Below, piece by piece: positions 8,492-18,861 of a stretch of 64,000 nucleotides of DNA; position 1 is the first letter of the stretch; each line of letters begins with the position of its first letter. Both the position numbers and the translations under genes were made by a program. The stretch is from Desulfovibrio sp. Marseille-P6017 (lineage in GTDB: Bacteria; Bacillota_A; Clostridia; Peptostreptococcales; Peptostreptococcaceae): contig UWOR01000005.1 in NCBI GenBank assembly GCA_900604495.1, positions 191,473 to 255,472 on the forward strand, given 5' to 3'. The notes beneath the pieces were generated by a model. The model did not search any database, was not told the DNA's origin, and saw only the letters and a list, made by a program, of their open reading frames with translations.

Positions 8492-9403
8492 TTATTTTTT
8501 ATTAAATATTATACTACACTCATCTGCATCTATTTTACACTTAATGCCAAAAGGAATTGTCACTATAGGCTTACAATGTCCTGATTTAATATTATATAAA
8601 GTTGGCTTTTTATATCTATTAGCAATTTCAACTAATAAATCAATAAGGTCACAATCTTGTTTAGTACTTTTTCTACAATCATTAAAATCGCCAAATATGA
8701 TTCCATTACAGTCATCAAATTTCTTTGCTAAACTTAAATGGTTTAATAATCTATCTACTCTATATATATATTCTCCAACTTCTTCTATAAATAATATTTT
8801 GCCCCTTGTATCAATTTCATATTCTGTGCCTAAACTACAAGCTATCATAGATAAATTACCACCAATTATATCGCCACTGGCTTTACCTTTATATAAAGAT
8901 TTTATTGAATCTTTACAAGGATTTTTAAGTATTAATTCATCTTTAAAATTAATACACTCAATTAAGGATTTATATGAAAAATCATCCCATTTGTTAACTG
9001 TATTTGCCATAATTCCATGATATGTTACTAAGTCACACTTTTTATTAAATGCTATATGAAGTGCTGTTATATCAGAAAACCCTATAAATACTTTAGGATT
9101 ATTTTTTATTATATCATAATTTATCAAGTTTAATATTCTACTAGTCCCATATCCTCCTCGAAGACACATTATTGCATCTATATCAGTATCTAAGAACATA
9201 TTTTCTAAATCAGAAGCTCTTATTTCATCATTACCTGCTAAGTATCCTCTATAAGTTAAATAACAACTCTTACCTATTTTAACTTTATATCCATAACTTT
9301 CAATTCCTAATTTAATTTCATTAATTGTATATTCTCTTAAATCTCCAGATGGAGCGATTATTCCTATAGTATCACCTTTTTTAAGATTTTTAGGTATATT
9401 CAA
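8492..9403 (-). CDS. LD-carboxypeptidase, S66 family (LdcA/MccF-like)
   Basis: Serine peptidase that removes the terminal D-alanine from L,D-linked muropeptides (LdcA), or cleaves related amide bonds (MccF). The nucleophile motif GFSDITAL places Ser110. The upstream MCLRGGYGTSRIL loop is characteristic, the Glu of the triad is near residue 207 (LFIEEVGEYIYRVDRLL), and the His is in SGHCKPI near residue 274. Length 303 is typical. No signal peptide is present, so it should act in the cytosol on recycled wall peptides. It is divergent from the M55 D-aminopeptidase gene across 115 bases, which suggests related peptide-recycling roles. Confidence 0.88.
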   Translation of the reverse strand: MNIPKNLKKGDTIGIIAPSGDLREYTINEIKLGIESYGYKVKIGKSCYLTYRGYLAGNDEIRASDLENMFLDTDIDAIMCLRGGYGTSRILNLINYDIIKNNPKVFIGFSDITALHIAFNKKCDLVTYHGIMANTVNKWDDFSYKSLIECINFKDELILKNPCKDSIKSLYKGKASGDIIGGNLSMIACSLGTEYEIDTRGKILFIEEVGEYIYRVDRLLNHLSLAKKFDDCNGIIFGDFNDCRKSTKQDCDLIDLLVEIANRYKKPTLYNIKSGHCKPIVTIPFGIKCKIDADECSIIFNKK

Positions 9404-9518
9404 ACCTTACTCCTCCCTTATTTAATTACTAGTTTATATTTGGTCATAAATATTCTATACTTTAAATTAAGATGATATTACTAATATAGTCTTAATTTTT
9501 AAGAATTGGAGGTATATT

Positions 9519-10313
9519 ATGAAGATCTATATAAGCGCTGATATTGAAGGTACTTGCGGTATTGTAGATTGGAATGAGACTGAACTTGAACATAATTTAT
9601 CAACATATAGTAAACAACAAATGACTCAAGAAGTTAATGCTGCTTGTCTTGGAATAAATGAAATTGAAAAAAGTGATATATTAATTAAAGATGCTCATGA
9701 TAGTGGCCGAAATATTAACCCAATGAAATTACCTGAAAATATAAAAATTCTTCGAGGATGGACGAAAGACCCTCATGTTATGATGGCTGGTATAGATAAA
9801 AGCTTTGACGCATCCTTGTTTATAGGATATCATAGCCCTGCTACATTTAATGGAAATCCACTTTCTCATACTTTAGATACTCAATTTGAATATATAAAAA
9901 TAAATGATTCTATAGCTTCTGAATTTACAATCAATTCTTATACTAGTTTATATTATAATGTCCCTGTTGCTTTTTTAAGTGGAGATGAAATGTTATGCCG
10001 TCATGCAAAACAGTTAACCCCTAACATAATTACAGTTCCAGTTTCAAAAGGAATTGGTAATAGTTCTATATCAATACATCCATACCTTGCTCTAAAAAAC
10101 ATTAAACTAGGTGTGAAAGAAGCTCTATCAGGAGACTTATCTCGACATTTAATAAAGCTACCAAAACATTTTAAAGTCGAAATTAAATATAAAGAACACT
10201 ATAAAGCTTTTAAAGCATCTTTTTATCCTAATGTGAAATCAGTAGATTCTCAAACTATATTATTTGAAAGTAATGATTACTATGAAGTTTTAAGAATGTT
10301 GTTATTCATATAA
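9519..10313 (+). CDS. M55-family D-aminopeptidase (DppA-like)
   Basis: Zinc D-aminopeptidase of the DppA family, which releases D-alanine from D-Ala-D-Ala and related peptides inside the cell. The metal and active-site residues are in expected places: Asp8 and Glu10 in YISADIEGTCG, His60 in IKDAHDSGRN, His105 in FIGYHSPAT, and a Glu near residue 135 in SIASEFT. At 264 residues it is full-length for the family. The ribosome site is TTGGAGG. In Bacillus the homologue precedes a dipeptide ABC importer; none lies here, and the gene faces a divergent LD-carboxypeptidase instead. Confidence 0.9.
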   Translation: MKIYISADIEGTCGIVDWNETELEHNLSTYSKQQMTQEVNAACLGINEIEKSDILIKDAHDSGRNINPMKLPENIKILRGWTKDPHVMMAGIDKSFDASLFIGYHSPATFNGNPLSHTLDTQFEYIKINDSIASEFTINSYTSLYYNVPVAFLSGDEMLCRHAKQLTPNIITVPVSKGIGNSSISIHPYLALKNIKLGVKEALSGDLSRHLIKLPKHFKVEIKYKEHYKAFKASFYPNVKSVDSQTILFESNDYYEVLRMLLFI

Positions 10314-10396
10314 ATTATTTAAACTTTTTAATATTTTTATGTAATTTTCTCTTCCATTTATAGTAAACTATTATATAGTATAGTTAGACTTGAGGA

Positions 10397-10858
10397 GTGA
10401 TTAAAATAAATAAAAAATATAAAATTCCTTTTTTTGAAATCCTTTCTTTGATTTTATTTTTTATAGTATTTTTCGGAATATCGTTTGTAATATTTACCTT
10501 TGTAGGTATTGGATTTTTGTCTTTTTTAGGCTTTGAATATAAATCAGTTGGCTCTGTAATACTATTTTTTGCGATTTATTTCTTAATTGGAAGTCCTATA
10601 GATTTTCTATGTACTTCTTTTTTAGATATTTTTAGGTATGTAAATAAATTACCTTATAAAGCTTATAAGATTATTGAATCTTTAATTGATATATTACTAA
10701 CCTTTATCACTGTAAATATTATAGATTTATTTATGAATTCTATAAGCATACCTACACATACAGAAATATTATTTGCCATATTATCTTATCTATTATCAGA
10801 ATGCGTAGACGTATTTGATATAGGAAAAAATAAAGACTCTAGCGAAGATGATAAATAA
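10397..10858 (+). CDS. YrvL-like regulatory membrane protein
   Basis: Four-helix membrane protein of about 150 residues with segments near 12-35, 48-75, 90-115 and 123-140. Sequence blocks such as FAIYFLIGSPIDFLC and IIDLFMNSISIPT resemble the YrvL/YvrL family, whose Bacillus member restrains the SigO-RsoA sigma system. No sigma factor is adjacent. The start codon is a problem. The GTG at 10397 overlaps the ribosome site TTGAGGAG (10390-10397), no ATG or TTG follows within 16 codons, and the best-spaced codons are ATT or ATA. The family assignment is moderate and the function inferred. Confidence 0.6.
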   Translation: MIKINKKYKIPFFEILSLILFFIVFFGISFVIFTFVGIGFLSFLGFEYKSVGSVILFFAIYFLIGSPIDFLCTSFLDIFRYVNKLPYKAYKIIESLIDILLTFITVNIIDLFMNSISIPTHTEILFAILSYLLSECVDVFDIGKNKDSSEDDK

Positions 10859-10919
10859 ATAAAAAAGTAAGTTATAAAATAGGTCTTAGTTAGCTAATTT
10901 TTATAACTTACTTTTTTTT
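10859..10919. terminator. Bidirectional terminator
   Basis: AAAAAAGTAAGTTATAAA / TTTATAACTTACTTTTTTT with a 24-base loop, between convergent genes. Confidence 0.75.
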
Positions 10920-10921
10920 AT

Positions 10922-12199
10922 TTAAAATAAAGTATCTTCTATTTCGCTTGTCATGTCTATTGCATCTTTTAAGAATTCATCTATATATATAACCTGCTCA
11001 CTTACTCTTGAATACTCTGATGCAAATGCCATTATATGACTTTCTATAGATTCCTTAATACTATTATCAATCTTTTCATTTATAATTAAATCTATAAAAT
11101 GCTTAATAAGATTTTTATCTCCACCACCATGACTTAAATCATTTTTACCAAGCTTTAATACTTCCTCTTTTATATCTCCAAACTTTTTAATTCGTATTTC
11201 ATTTTCCTTAAAATTACCACCAACTTCACCATGTGTAAACATAAGTTTTATAGTCCTAGTACATTCTTTAGTAAATGCTGATAAGTTAAATGTTGCTGTT
11301 ACATCATTTTCAAACTCTATAATACTTACCATATTATCAACTACATTATTATCACATCTATATACACATCTTCCATATGGACCTTTTTTTAAAATTGTAT
11401 CTAGATTTTCTTTTGTTGGATTTATATGTACTGCATTATTCATCATTCTTTCATTTTCTAAATATATTTTTTTACATGAATAAGGGCAATTTTCTTCTTC
11501 ACTACATCTATAACAACTTTCACTCATAGTTAATTTAAAGTTATCACTATTAAAATGTTTTAAACTTCCAAATGAGGCAATCTTTCTACATTTACTTCCT
11601 GTAAGATATAATAGTATATCTAAGTCATGACAGCTTTTAGTCAACATTAGAGGTCCTGTATCACTACTATTTCTCCAGTTACCTCTTACATAACTATGTG
11701 CAAAGTGAAAATAACCTATATTTTCATTATGTTGTATACTTACTAGCGCTCCTAATTCCTTACTATCTATTATTTCTTTTAACTTCTTAAAAAACTCTGT
11801 ATATCTTAGCACATGACAAGTCATAAATACTTTATCAGTATATTTTTCTGCTAGCTCTTTTATATGTACTAATCCATCTAAACTATTAGCCATAGGTTTT
11901 TCTAAAAGAACATGATATCCTTTTTCTAAAGCTAACTTTGCTAGATTAAAATGTCTATCGTCATTAGTTGCTATTATTATTGCATCAGCTATTTTTTCTT
12001 TTTCAAAAAGTTCTTCTGCACTTTCAAATACATTTTCTTCTTTTAAATTATACTTCTTAGAAAATAAATCGCGTCTTCCCTTTTTAGTTTCTGCTACAGC
12101 CACTATTTCACAAACTTCTTGATTTTCAAAAATATACGGAGCATATGCATAAGTCCCTCTTACTCCTGCACCTACTACTGCAACTTTTACTTTTTTCAT
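10922..12199 (-). CDS. Gfo/Idh/MocA-family NAD(P)-dependent oxidoreductase
   Basis: Two-domain dehydrogenase. The N-terminal Rossmann fold begins VAVVGAGVRGTYAYAPYI (residues 6-23), and the family EKPMA motif is seen as LLEKPMANSLDGL near residue 98. The middle KSCHDLDILLYLTG stretch gives the Lys/His of the catalytic region. At 425 residues it is somewhat long. An inserted cysteine-rich segment (CYRCSEEENCPYSCKK, then YGRCVYRCDNN) may bind metal or be structural. Such enzymes oxidise or reduce sugars, inositols and their derivatives, and the substrate is not predictable. No sugar operon surrounds it. The start ATG has an AAAGGGG site. Confidence 0.85.
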   Translation of the reverse strand: MKKVKVAVVGAGVRGTYAYAPYIFENQEVCEIVAVAETKKGRRDLFSKKYNLKEENVFESAEELFEKEKIADAIIIATNDDRHFNLAKLALEKGYHVLLEKPMANSLDGLVHIKELAEKYTDKVFMTCHVLRYTEFFKKLKEIIDSKELGALVSIQHNENIGYFHFAHSYVRGNWRNSSDTGPLMLTKSCHDLDILLYLTGSKCRKIASFGSLKHFNSDNFKLTMSESCYRCSEEENCPYSCKKIYLENERMMNNAVHINPTKENLDTILKKGPYGRCVYRCDNNVVDNMVSIIEFENDVTATFNLSAFTKECTRTIKLMFTHGEVGGNFKENEIRIKKFGDIKEEVLKLGKNDLSHGGGDKNLIKHFIDLIINEKIDNSIKESIESHIMAFASEYSRVSEQVIYIDEFLKDAIDMTSEIEDTLF

Positions 12200-12356
12200 A
12201 TCTATTCCCCTTTTCTATAATACAACAATAAAATTATATTACTTACCCCTACAAAGTTATTATAGTATATTTTCAATTTATACAGTCTAGATTAATATAC
12301 TAATTTGTATTATAATTTTATTTACACAAAAATGATTTAACATTAGGAGGTTTTTT

Positions 12357-12704
12357 ATGGAAATCAAAAGATATGAAAATAATGGTAGAATGAGTTCTGC
12401 TGTAGTACATAACAATACAATTTATTTATCTGGTCAAGTTCATGCTGAAGGTGATGTTAAAGAACAAACTATCGGTGTATTAAGTAAAATAGAAAATTTA
12501 CTAGAAAAGTATAACTCAGATAAAAATCATATATTATCTGCTACAATATACTTAAAATCTATGAATGATTTTGCTGATATGAACTCAGTTTGGGATAATT
12601 GGGTTGAAGATGGACATGAACCTGCTAGAGCTTGTGTAGAAGCTAAAATGGCTAGAGAATGTTTATTAGTTGAGATATCAATAGTAGCAGCTACTAAGTA
12701 TTAA
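12357..12704 (+). CDS. RidA-family enamine/imine deaminase
   Basis: Small trimeric YjgF/YER057c/UK114 protein that hydrolyses reactive enamine/imine intermediates made by PLP enzymes. Family features visible include the N-terminal SSAVVHNNTIYLSGQV strand pair and the EPARACVEAKMA block carrying the conserved Arg near residue 88. The C-terminal LVEISIVAATKY carries the usual conserved Glu. At 115 residues it is slightly shorter than canonical RidA (about 125), with a compact N-terminus. The ribosome site TAGGAGG is good, and it is monocistronic. Confidence 0.85.
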   Translation: MEIKRYENNGRMSSAVVHNNTIYLSGQVHAEGDVKEQTIGVLSKIENLLEKYNSDKNHILSATIYLKSMNDFADMNSVWDNWVEDGHEPARACVEAKMARECLLVEISIVAATKY

Positions 12705-12726
12705 AAATACTATTTTTAATATAAGC

Positions 12727-12820
12727 TCTTTGGGCAGGAGGTAATGAAAATATTCTAGTCATGCAGCTGGAAAGATGCTGCAAATGACTAGAATATTTTT
12801 CATTAACCCTTTGCCTTAAG
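12727..12820. repeat. Long imperfect palindrome between ridA and glpK
   Basis: Arms of about 40 bases are near-complementary. Reading inward, the left arm is CTTTGGGCAGGAGGTAATG then AAAATATTCTAGTCATGCAG. The right arm in reverse complement reads CTTAAGGCAAAGGGTTAATG then AAAAATATTCTAGTCATTTG. The loop is about 9 bases. There is no strong T run on either side, so it is not an ordinary terminator. It may be a mobile miniature repeat, an RNA processing or stabiliser hairpin, or a factor-dependent bidirectional terminator for the convergent genes. Confidence 0.75.
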
Positions 12821-12834
12821 TAGTTATATCAATA

Positions 12835-14742
<1,908 letters not shown>

Positions 14743-15198
14743 ATGGGCTTAAAAGACAAATTCGCTGAATCATTTGCTAGATCAAAAACTATGAGTGAAC
14801 CAGAGAGAAAAGCTAATGAGGTTATGGGGAAATTATTAATGAAAAAAGCAATTTTACCTATAGTAATCATGTTAGTATTAATCATAGTTGGTGCGGTTGC
14901 AGATATCAATGGTTGGTTAATATTCGGTATAAATGTATTAATAGCAGTTGCATCTTATTTCTACATAAAAAAATCTGGAGAAAAGTACCAAAACTTTAAA
15001 CCTTATGTAGGTAACTTAATAAGCTTAGAGAAAAAAGGTAAAAAAGAATATGTTGCAATAATAAAGCAAGGTAAATTACCTGTTAAGTTACAAATAGCTT
15101 ACGGTGGAGAAGATTTAGAGCATGTTAGAAAAAATCAATTAATCCAAATAAGCTACAATCCAGATGAAAAGATAGCTATATTAGTTAATAAGCAATAA
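14743..15198 (+). CDS. Two-TM membrane protein with cytosolic C-domain, unknown
   Basis: A 151-residue protein. The N-terminal 35 residues are charged (LKDKFAESFARSKTMSEPER), followed by two closely spaced membrane helices (about residues 36-55 and 58-77). A Lys-rich soluble tail of about 70 residues is predicted mostly beta (KEYVAIIKQGKLPVKLQIAY). The tail could be a small barrel or OB-like domain, but I do not recognise a family. It is monocistronic with a good TAGGAGG site and terminator. Confidence 0.65.
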   Translation: MGLKDKFAESFARSKTMSEPERKANEVMGKLLMKKAILPIVIMLVLIIVGAVADINGWLIFGINVLIAVASYFYIKKSGEKYQNFKPYVGNLISLEKKGKKEYVAIIKQGKLPVKLQIAYGGEDLEHVRKNQLIQISYNPDEKIAILVNKQ

Positions 15199-15215
15199 TA
15201 TTAATCATATATATG

Positions 15216-15249
15216 CAAAAAAGAGTGCCTTTAAGGACACTCTTTTTTA
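15216..15249. terminator. Bidirectional terminator
   Basis: AAAAAAGAGTGCC / GGACACTCTTTTTT, between convergent genes. Confidence 0.8.
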
Positions 15250-15254
15250 TGTAG

Positions 15255-15518
15255 CTACTCATCTTCTTTATCTACATATTTTTTATAAATTTTAAGTGCT
15301 GTTGCAAGCTGATCTGGACAAGACGTTCCTCTATCTTTACATGGTATGTTTTCTAATTTATCTATGATTTCATCTATATTTTTGCCTTCAACTAATTCTT
15401 TTAATGCAATTAAGTTTCCTGCACATCCACCTTCAAATACAACATCTTTTAATATATCATCTTCTATATTTAATAATATAGAAGATGAACATACACCTTT
15501 AGTGTAATATCTATACAT
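15255..15518 (-). CDS. TSCPD-domain protein (TIGR03905 type)
   Basis: An 87-residue protein carrying the TSCPD motif itself (GTSCPDQLATAL). Conserved CS near residue 10 and a GGCAGN glycine-cysteine motif near residue 31 are also present. TSCPD domains form the C-terminal part of some class II ribonucleotide reductases and occur as stand-alone proteins in Clostridia. Four conserved cysteines suggest a metal or redox role, not established. The ribosome site is G-rich (AGGGGGG). Confidence 0.8.
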   Translation of the reverse strand: MYRYYTKGVCSSSILLNIEDDILKDVVFEGGCAGNLIALKELVEGKNIDEIIDKLENIPCKDRGTSCPDQLATALKIYKKYVDKEDE

Positions 15519-15664
15519 ATAACCCCCCCTATGTATATAATTTATGTTAAAAAAATCTAATTAATGATATAAAATATAATATAAATCTAGCATTTAATAT
15601 ACATATATGCTTTAATTTATTTATATATTATTAATATTAATGTAAATGTAAGGGATGTGATAAA

Positions 15665-16081
15665 TTGAAAATAGATTTAATTTTTGAAAAGTATTTTAGA
15701 TTTTTAACATTGTTATTTTGGCCAATAATTTGCTATAAATGGATTTTTATACAAAATAAATATATTGAGTATATATTCTTTTCAATTTATACATTTTGTG
15801 GTCTAGTTTATATAATTGCTATAATCTTATATTATACAAAAGAAAAAAAGTTAAGAGATATAAATTTATGGTATAGATTAAGTACCTCTACTTCTTATAT
15901 ACTAACGCTTTCTAATTTTTTATTGTTTCCAACTAATATTACATTATTATACTTAAAATTCATTTCAATATTTGTTTATTTTTATTTTTCTTGTAAAATG
16001 GTATTCAAATTTAAAAATGAAGAAGGTGTAGTTGGAATAATATCATCTCTACTATTAATTTCAATAGCAATCTTTTACTAA
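15665..16081 (+). CDS. Four-TM membrane protein, unknown
   Basis: A 138-residue hydrophobic protein with four predicted helices (about residues 12-28, 35-60, 75-97 and 100-135) and short Lys-rich loops. It has aromatic- and Ile-rich composition and no recognisable motif. The start is TTG, with AAGGGATG about 10 bases upstream. No terminator is obvious between it and the parvulin gene 105 bases later. The function is unknown. Confidence 0.55.
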   Translation: MKIDLIFEKYFRFLTLLFWPIICYKWIFIQNKYIEYIFFSIYTFCGLVYIIAIILYYTKEKKLRDINLWYRLSTSTSYILTLSNFLLFPTNITLLYLKFISIFVYFYFSCKMVFKFKNEEGVVGIISSLLLISIAIFY

Positions 16082-16185
16082 TATTTTACTTATACTGGAA
16101 ATATTAGACATATCAAATTTTTTTTGATATTATTTATATTAAAGGCTAATATTAATAATGAATACATATAAAGGAGTCAATAATT

Positions 16186-16941
16186 ATGGAAAAAAAAGTT
16201 TTAGCTAAAGTTGGAGAAAAAGAAATAACTAATTTAGATGTTGAGGCAATATTAGGAGGATTAGATCCTTATCAAGCAGCTCACTTCAACTCTGATCAAG
16301 GAAAAAAGCAAATACTAGAAGATTTAGTTAACCAAGAATTATTATACATAGAAGCTAAGGAAAACAACTTCGATCAAGACGCTGAATTCAAAGCTGAATT
16401 AGAAAGAGTTAAAGAAAATATGTTAAAGCAATATGCTATGAACAAAGTTTTAACTAGTGTTACTTTAACAGAAGAAGAAAAAGAAGCTTTCTTTAATGCT
16501 AATAAAGACAGATTTGTAAAGCCTGATACAGCTTCTGCTAAACACATATTAGTAGATAATGAGGAAAAAGCTAGTGATTTATTAAATAAAATAAATGCTG
16601 GAGAAGTTACTTTTGAGGCTGCTGCAACTGAACATTCTTCTTGCCCATCAAAAGATGCTGGTGGAGATTTAGGTACTTTCGAAAGAGGACAAATGGTTCC
16701 TGAATTCGATGAAGCTGTATTCACTATGAATAAAGGTGAAGTAGTTGGACCAGTTAAAACTCAATTTGGATATCACTTAATAAAATTAGAAGATAGACAA
16801 CAAGGTGGGCAATCTGAATATGCAGAAGTTAAAAGCGAAATAGAAAAAGCTTTAACTTACCAAAAACAAAGTGAAGCTTACACTAACAAATACAATGATT
16901 TAAAAACTAAATACAATGATATGGTTAAATTCAACGACTAA
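16186..16941 (+). CDS. Parvulin-type peptidyl-prolyl isomerase (cytosolic, PpiC/SurA-like)
   Basis: Protein-folding catalyst. Residues 1-105 form an N-terminal helical SurA-like chaperone region. Residues about 112-205 are a rotamase domain with the motifs ASAKHILVDNEEKA, CPSKDAGGDLGTFERGQMVP, FDEAVFTMNKGEVVGPVKT and FGYHLIKLEDR. The C-terminus is a charged helix. Unlike PrsA, it has no signal peptide or lipobox, so it should stay in the cytosol. This cytosolic form is common in Clostridia. The ribosome site is AAAGGAG. Confidence 0.9.
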   Translation: MEKKVLAKVGEKEITNLDVEAILGGLDPYQAAHFNSDQGKKQILEDLVNQELLYIEAKENNFDQDAEFKAELERVKENMLKQYAMNKVLTSVTLTEEEKEAFFNANKDRFVKPDTASAKHILVDNEEKASDLLNKINAGEVTFEAAATEHSSCPSKDAGGDLGTFERGQMVPEFDEAVFTMNKGEVVGPVKTQFGYHLIKLEDRQQGGQSEYAEVKSEIEKALTYQKQSEAYTNKYNDLKTKYNDMVKFND

Positions 16942-16950
16942 TATCTAATA

Positions 16951-16988
16951 TAAATAAAGCCTAGTAAATTTTACTAGGCTTTATTTAT
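16951..16988. terminator. Terminator after parvulin gene
   Basis: TAAATAAAGCCTAGTAAA / TTTACTAGGCTTTATTTA hairpin; likely serves both flanking convergent genes. Confidence 0.8.
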
Positions 16989-17015
16989 ATTATGTAATTT
17001 TTAATTATTATCTTC

Positions 17016-17441
17016 TTATTTTGTCTTGCTACCTTCTTGTATATTCATCTTATGATAGCAATAATCAATTATGTCTCTTCTTTTTATTATCCCTATAAAA
17101 GTCTCATTATCATCTATTACTGGAACAAAATTTTGATTCATAGATTTTGAAATTAAGTCTTCTATATTTGCTTCAACAGATACAGGGGCATTATCCTTAC
17201 GTCTTTTAATACTCATAATTGGTATGTCTTCTATTGACTTCATATCTAGTGAAAAGTCATTTTTTAATGTCCAAAGTAAATCCCCTTCTGTTAATGTTCC
17301 TACATACTTCCCTTCCTTATTTATAATAGGAATAGAAGAATATCTGTGATATTCCATTTTTTCTAAAGTTTGCCTCATTGTGTAGTCTTCATATATATAT
17401 GCAACTTCACTTTTAGGTGTTAAAAAAAATAATATGTTCAT
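17016..17441 (-). CDS. Stand-alone CBS-domain pair protein
   Basis: A 141-residue protein made of two CBS motifs (Bateman module). Repeat 1 is about residues 8-60, with YHRYSSIPIINKEGKYVGTL and EGDLLW. Repeat 2 is about residues 75-130, with NFVPVIDDNETFIGIIKRRD. Such modules sense adenine nucleotides or S-adenosylmethionine and regulate partner enzymes or channels. No partner is encoded next to it, so its target is unknown. A strong TTGGAGG ribosome site is present. Confidence 0.85.
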   Translation of the reverse strand: MNILFFLTPKSEVAYIYEDYTMRQTLEKMEYHRYSSIPIINKEGKYVGTLTEGDLLWTLKNDFSLDMKSIEDIPIMSIKRRKDNAPVSVEANIEDLISKSMNQNFVPVIDDNETFIGIIKRRDIIDYCYHKMNIQEGSKTK

Positions 17442-17616
17442 TACACTACACCTCCAAATATGTAATATAAGGATTTATATACATTTATTTATAAAAACAT
17501 ATTTTTTATTTTCTTTTACATATTAATTCTATCATATTTAGTATTTTATTTAAATTTTTATTTTAAATATTTTTTTTGGGGTATAAATATTATATATTCA
17601 TTTTAGGAGGAACGAC

Positions 17617-18393
17617 ATGATATATACTTATGATTATTATACTGAATTAAAAAATATTTTAAATAAAGTTTATGAAAATAAAATCTATAATATTGCATTA
17701 AAAAACAACATTAAGATTATAAATAAAGACAACCTAAATAATATTATTAACATATTTAAGTCTACTCATGTATACTTAGGTAGCGATTTAGATGAATTTA
17801 TCATAAATTTAATGCCAAAGGATGATGCTGGATATTTTTTCAGAGTAGAAATAGCAAAACATTTCAACTATTCTTATCCTAAACTATATGACTATAGAGG
17901 TAATCCTATAAAAAGTGCTAATGCTAACATATACGCATTAAGATTATGGCAATCTAGTATGGAAGAATTATTTACAGATAATATTCATCGTGAATTTAAT
18001 AAAGAAGACTTCTTTAACTATGTAGAAAATAATCTTTTATCTATGGCCGATGATATATCTGAGTTTATAGATAGTGAAAATAAAAAGAAAGAAATAATAA
18101 TACCTATAAAAAATAAGTCCGAATTATTGCCTAAGTTTAAATCTATGATTTTAAATAAAGAATTAGACTCTTCATGGATAGAGTTTTTAGTTGATATAGA
18201 TGAGTTAAGAAGTGATATGGAAAAATTTGCTGCAACATTTGATATGTATAATGAATTTGATAAGCTAGAAGATTCTTTAGAAGAATGTATAGATAATTTC
18301 TGTAAATATACTTCTGAAGAATTATATGATGTATTATTAAATGAAAAAGAATTTAAATTTATAGATGATATAGGTTTAGTAAAAACTTTATAA
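17617..18393 (+). CDS. Acidic cytosolic hypothetical protein
   Basis: A 258-residue protein, rich in Asp/Glu/Asn/Lys, predicted almost entirely helical, with no signal peptide or membrane helix. Recognisable blocks include DEFIINLMPKDDAGYFFR, PKLYDYRGNPIKSANANIYA and an acidic C-terminus (LEDSLEECIDNFCKYTSEEL). I recognise no family. The ribosome site TAGGAGGA and a dedicated terminator indicate an expressed monocistronic gene. Confidence 0.65.
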   Translation: MIYTYDYYTELKNILNKVYENKIYNIALKNNIKIINKDNLNNIINIFKSTHVYLGSDLDEFIINLMPKDDAGYFFRVEIAKHFNYSYPKLYDYRGNPIKSANANIYALRLWQSSMEELFTDNIHREFNKEDFFNYVENNLLSMADDISEFIDSENKKKEIIIPIKNKSELLPKFKSMILNKELDSSWIEFLVDIDELRSDMEKFAATFDMYNEFDKLEDSLEECIDNFCKYTSEELYDVLLNEKEFKFIDDIGLVKTL

Positions 18394-18408
18394 ATATTTA
18401 AAAAGTAA

Positions 18409-18432
18409 AAAGCCGCTATATAGCGGCTTTCT
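18409..18432 (+). terminator. Short GC-rich terminator
   Basis: AAAGCCGCTA / TAGCGGCTTT perfect hairpin after the hypothetical gene. Confidence 0.8.
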
Positions 18433-18482
18433 CACATACTACTAGAATTATAGCAATAAAACTAATATATATGAATTTTTAA

Positions 18483-18683
18483 TTATAATCTAACTACATT
18501 AGAAGCTTGAGGACCTTTTGCTCCTTCAACTACGTCAAATTGTACACTTTGTCCTTCTTCTAAAGACTTGTATCCATCTCCTTGTATAGCTGAGAAATGT
18601 ACGAAAACATCTCCTTCACCTTCTACAGATATGAATCCAAATCCTTTTTCGTTGTTAAACCATTTAACTACACCAGTTTTCAT
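18483..18683 (-). CDS. Cold-shock protein (CspA/CspB family)
   Basis: Sixty-six-residue single-strand nucleic-acid-binding protein, an RNA chaperone. RNP1 appears as [10 protein letters not shown] (residues 11-20) and RNP2 as [10 protein letters not shown] (residues 24-33). The family start KTGVVKWFN and the end [10 protein letters not shown] are intact. The ribosome site TAGGAGG is close to the start. The 5' region of about 170 bases before the next gene could carry a long leader, as in other csp genes, though I cannot define its structure. Confidence 0.96.
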   Translation of the reverse strand: MKTGVVKWFNNEKGFGFISVEGEGDVFVHFSAIQGDGYKSLEEGQSVQFDVVEGAKGPQASNVVRL

Positions 18684-18800
18684 TAATAAATCCTCCTAAA
18701 AAACACACAATTGTTCAGCTAAAATTAAATTAGCTTTATTGTAATTTTACCATATATGCTCATTATTGTCAAATATTATTAGTTTTATACATGATTTATA

Positions 18801-18832
18801 AAATGGCTAGAAGCTAGTAAACAAGCCATTCT
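18801..18832 (-). terminator. Terminator of the Amidase_6 gene
   Basis: Reading the minus strand: AATGGCT, a 15-base loop, AGCCATT, then TTAT. Moderate strength. Confidence 0.55.
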
Positions 18833-18861
18833 AGTGCACTCCATCTTTTAGGAAAACATTT

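Noticed and set aside
12740..12760. AGGAGGTAATG inside the palindrome as a small gene start
   Set aside because: The frame stops after three codons, so it cannot encode a peptide of note; the sequence is part of the repeat arm.
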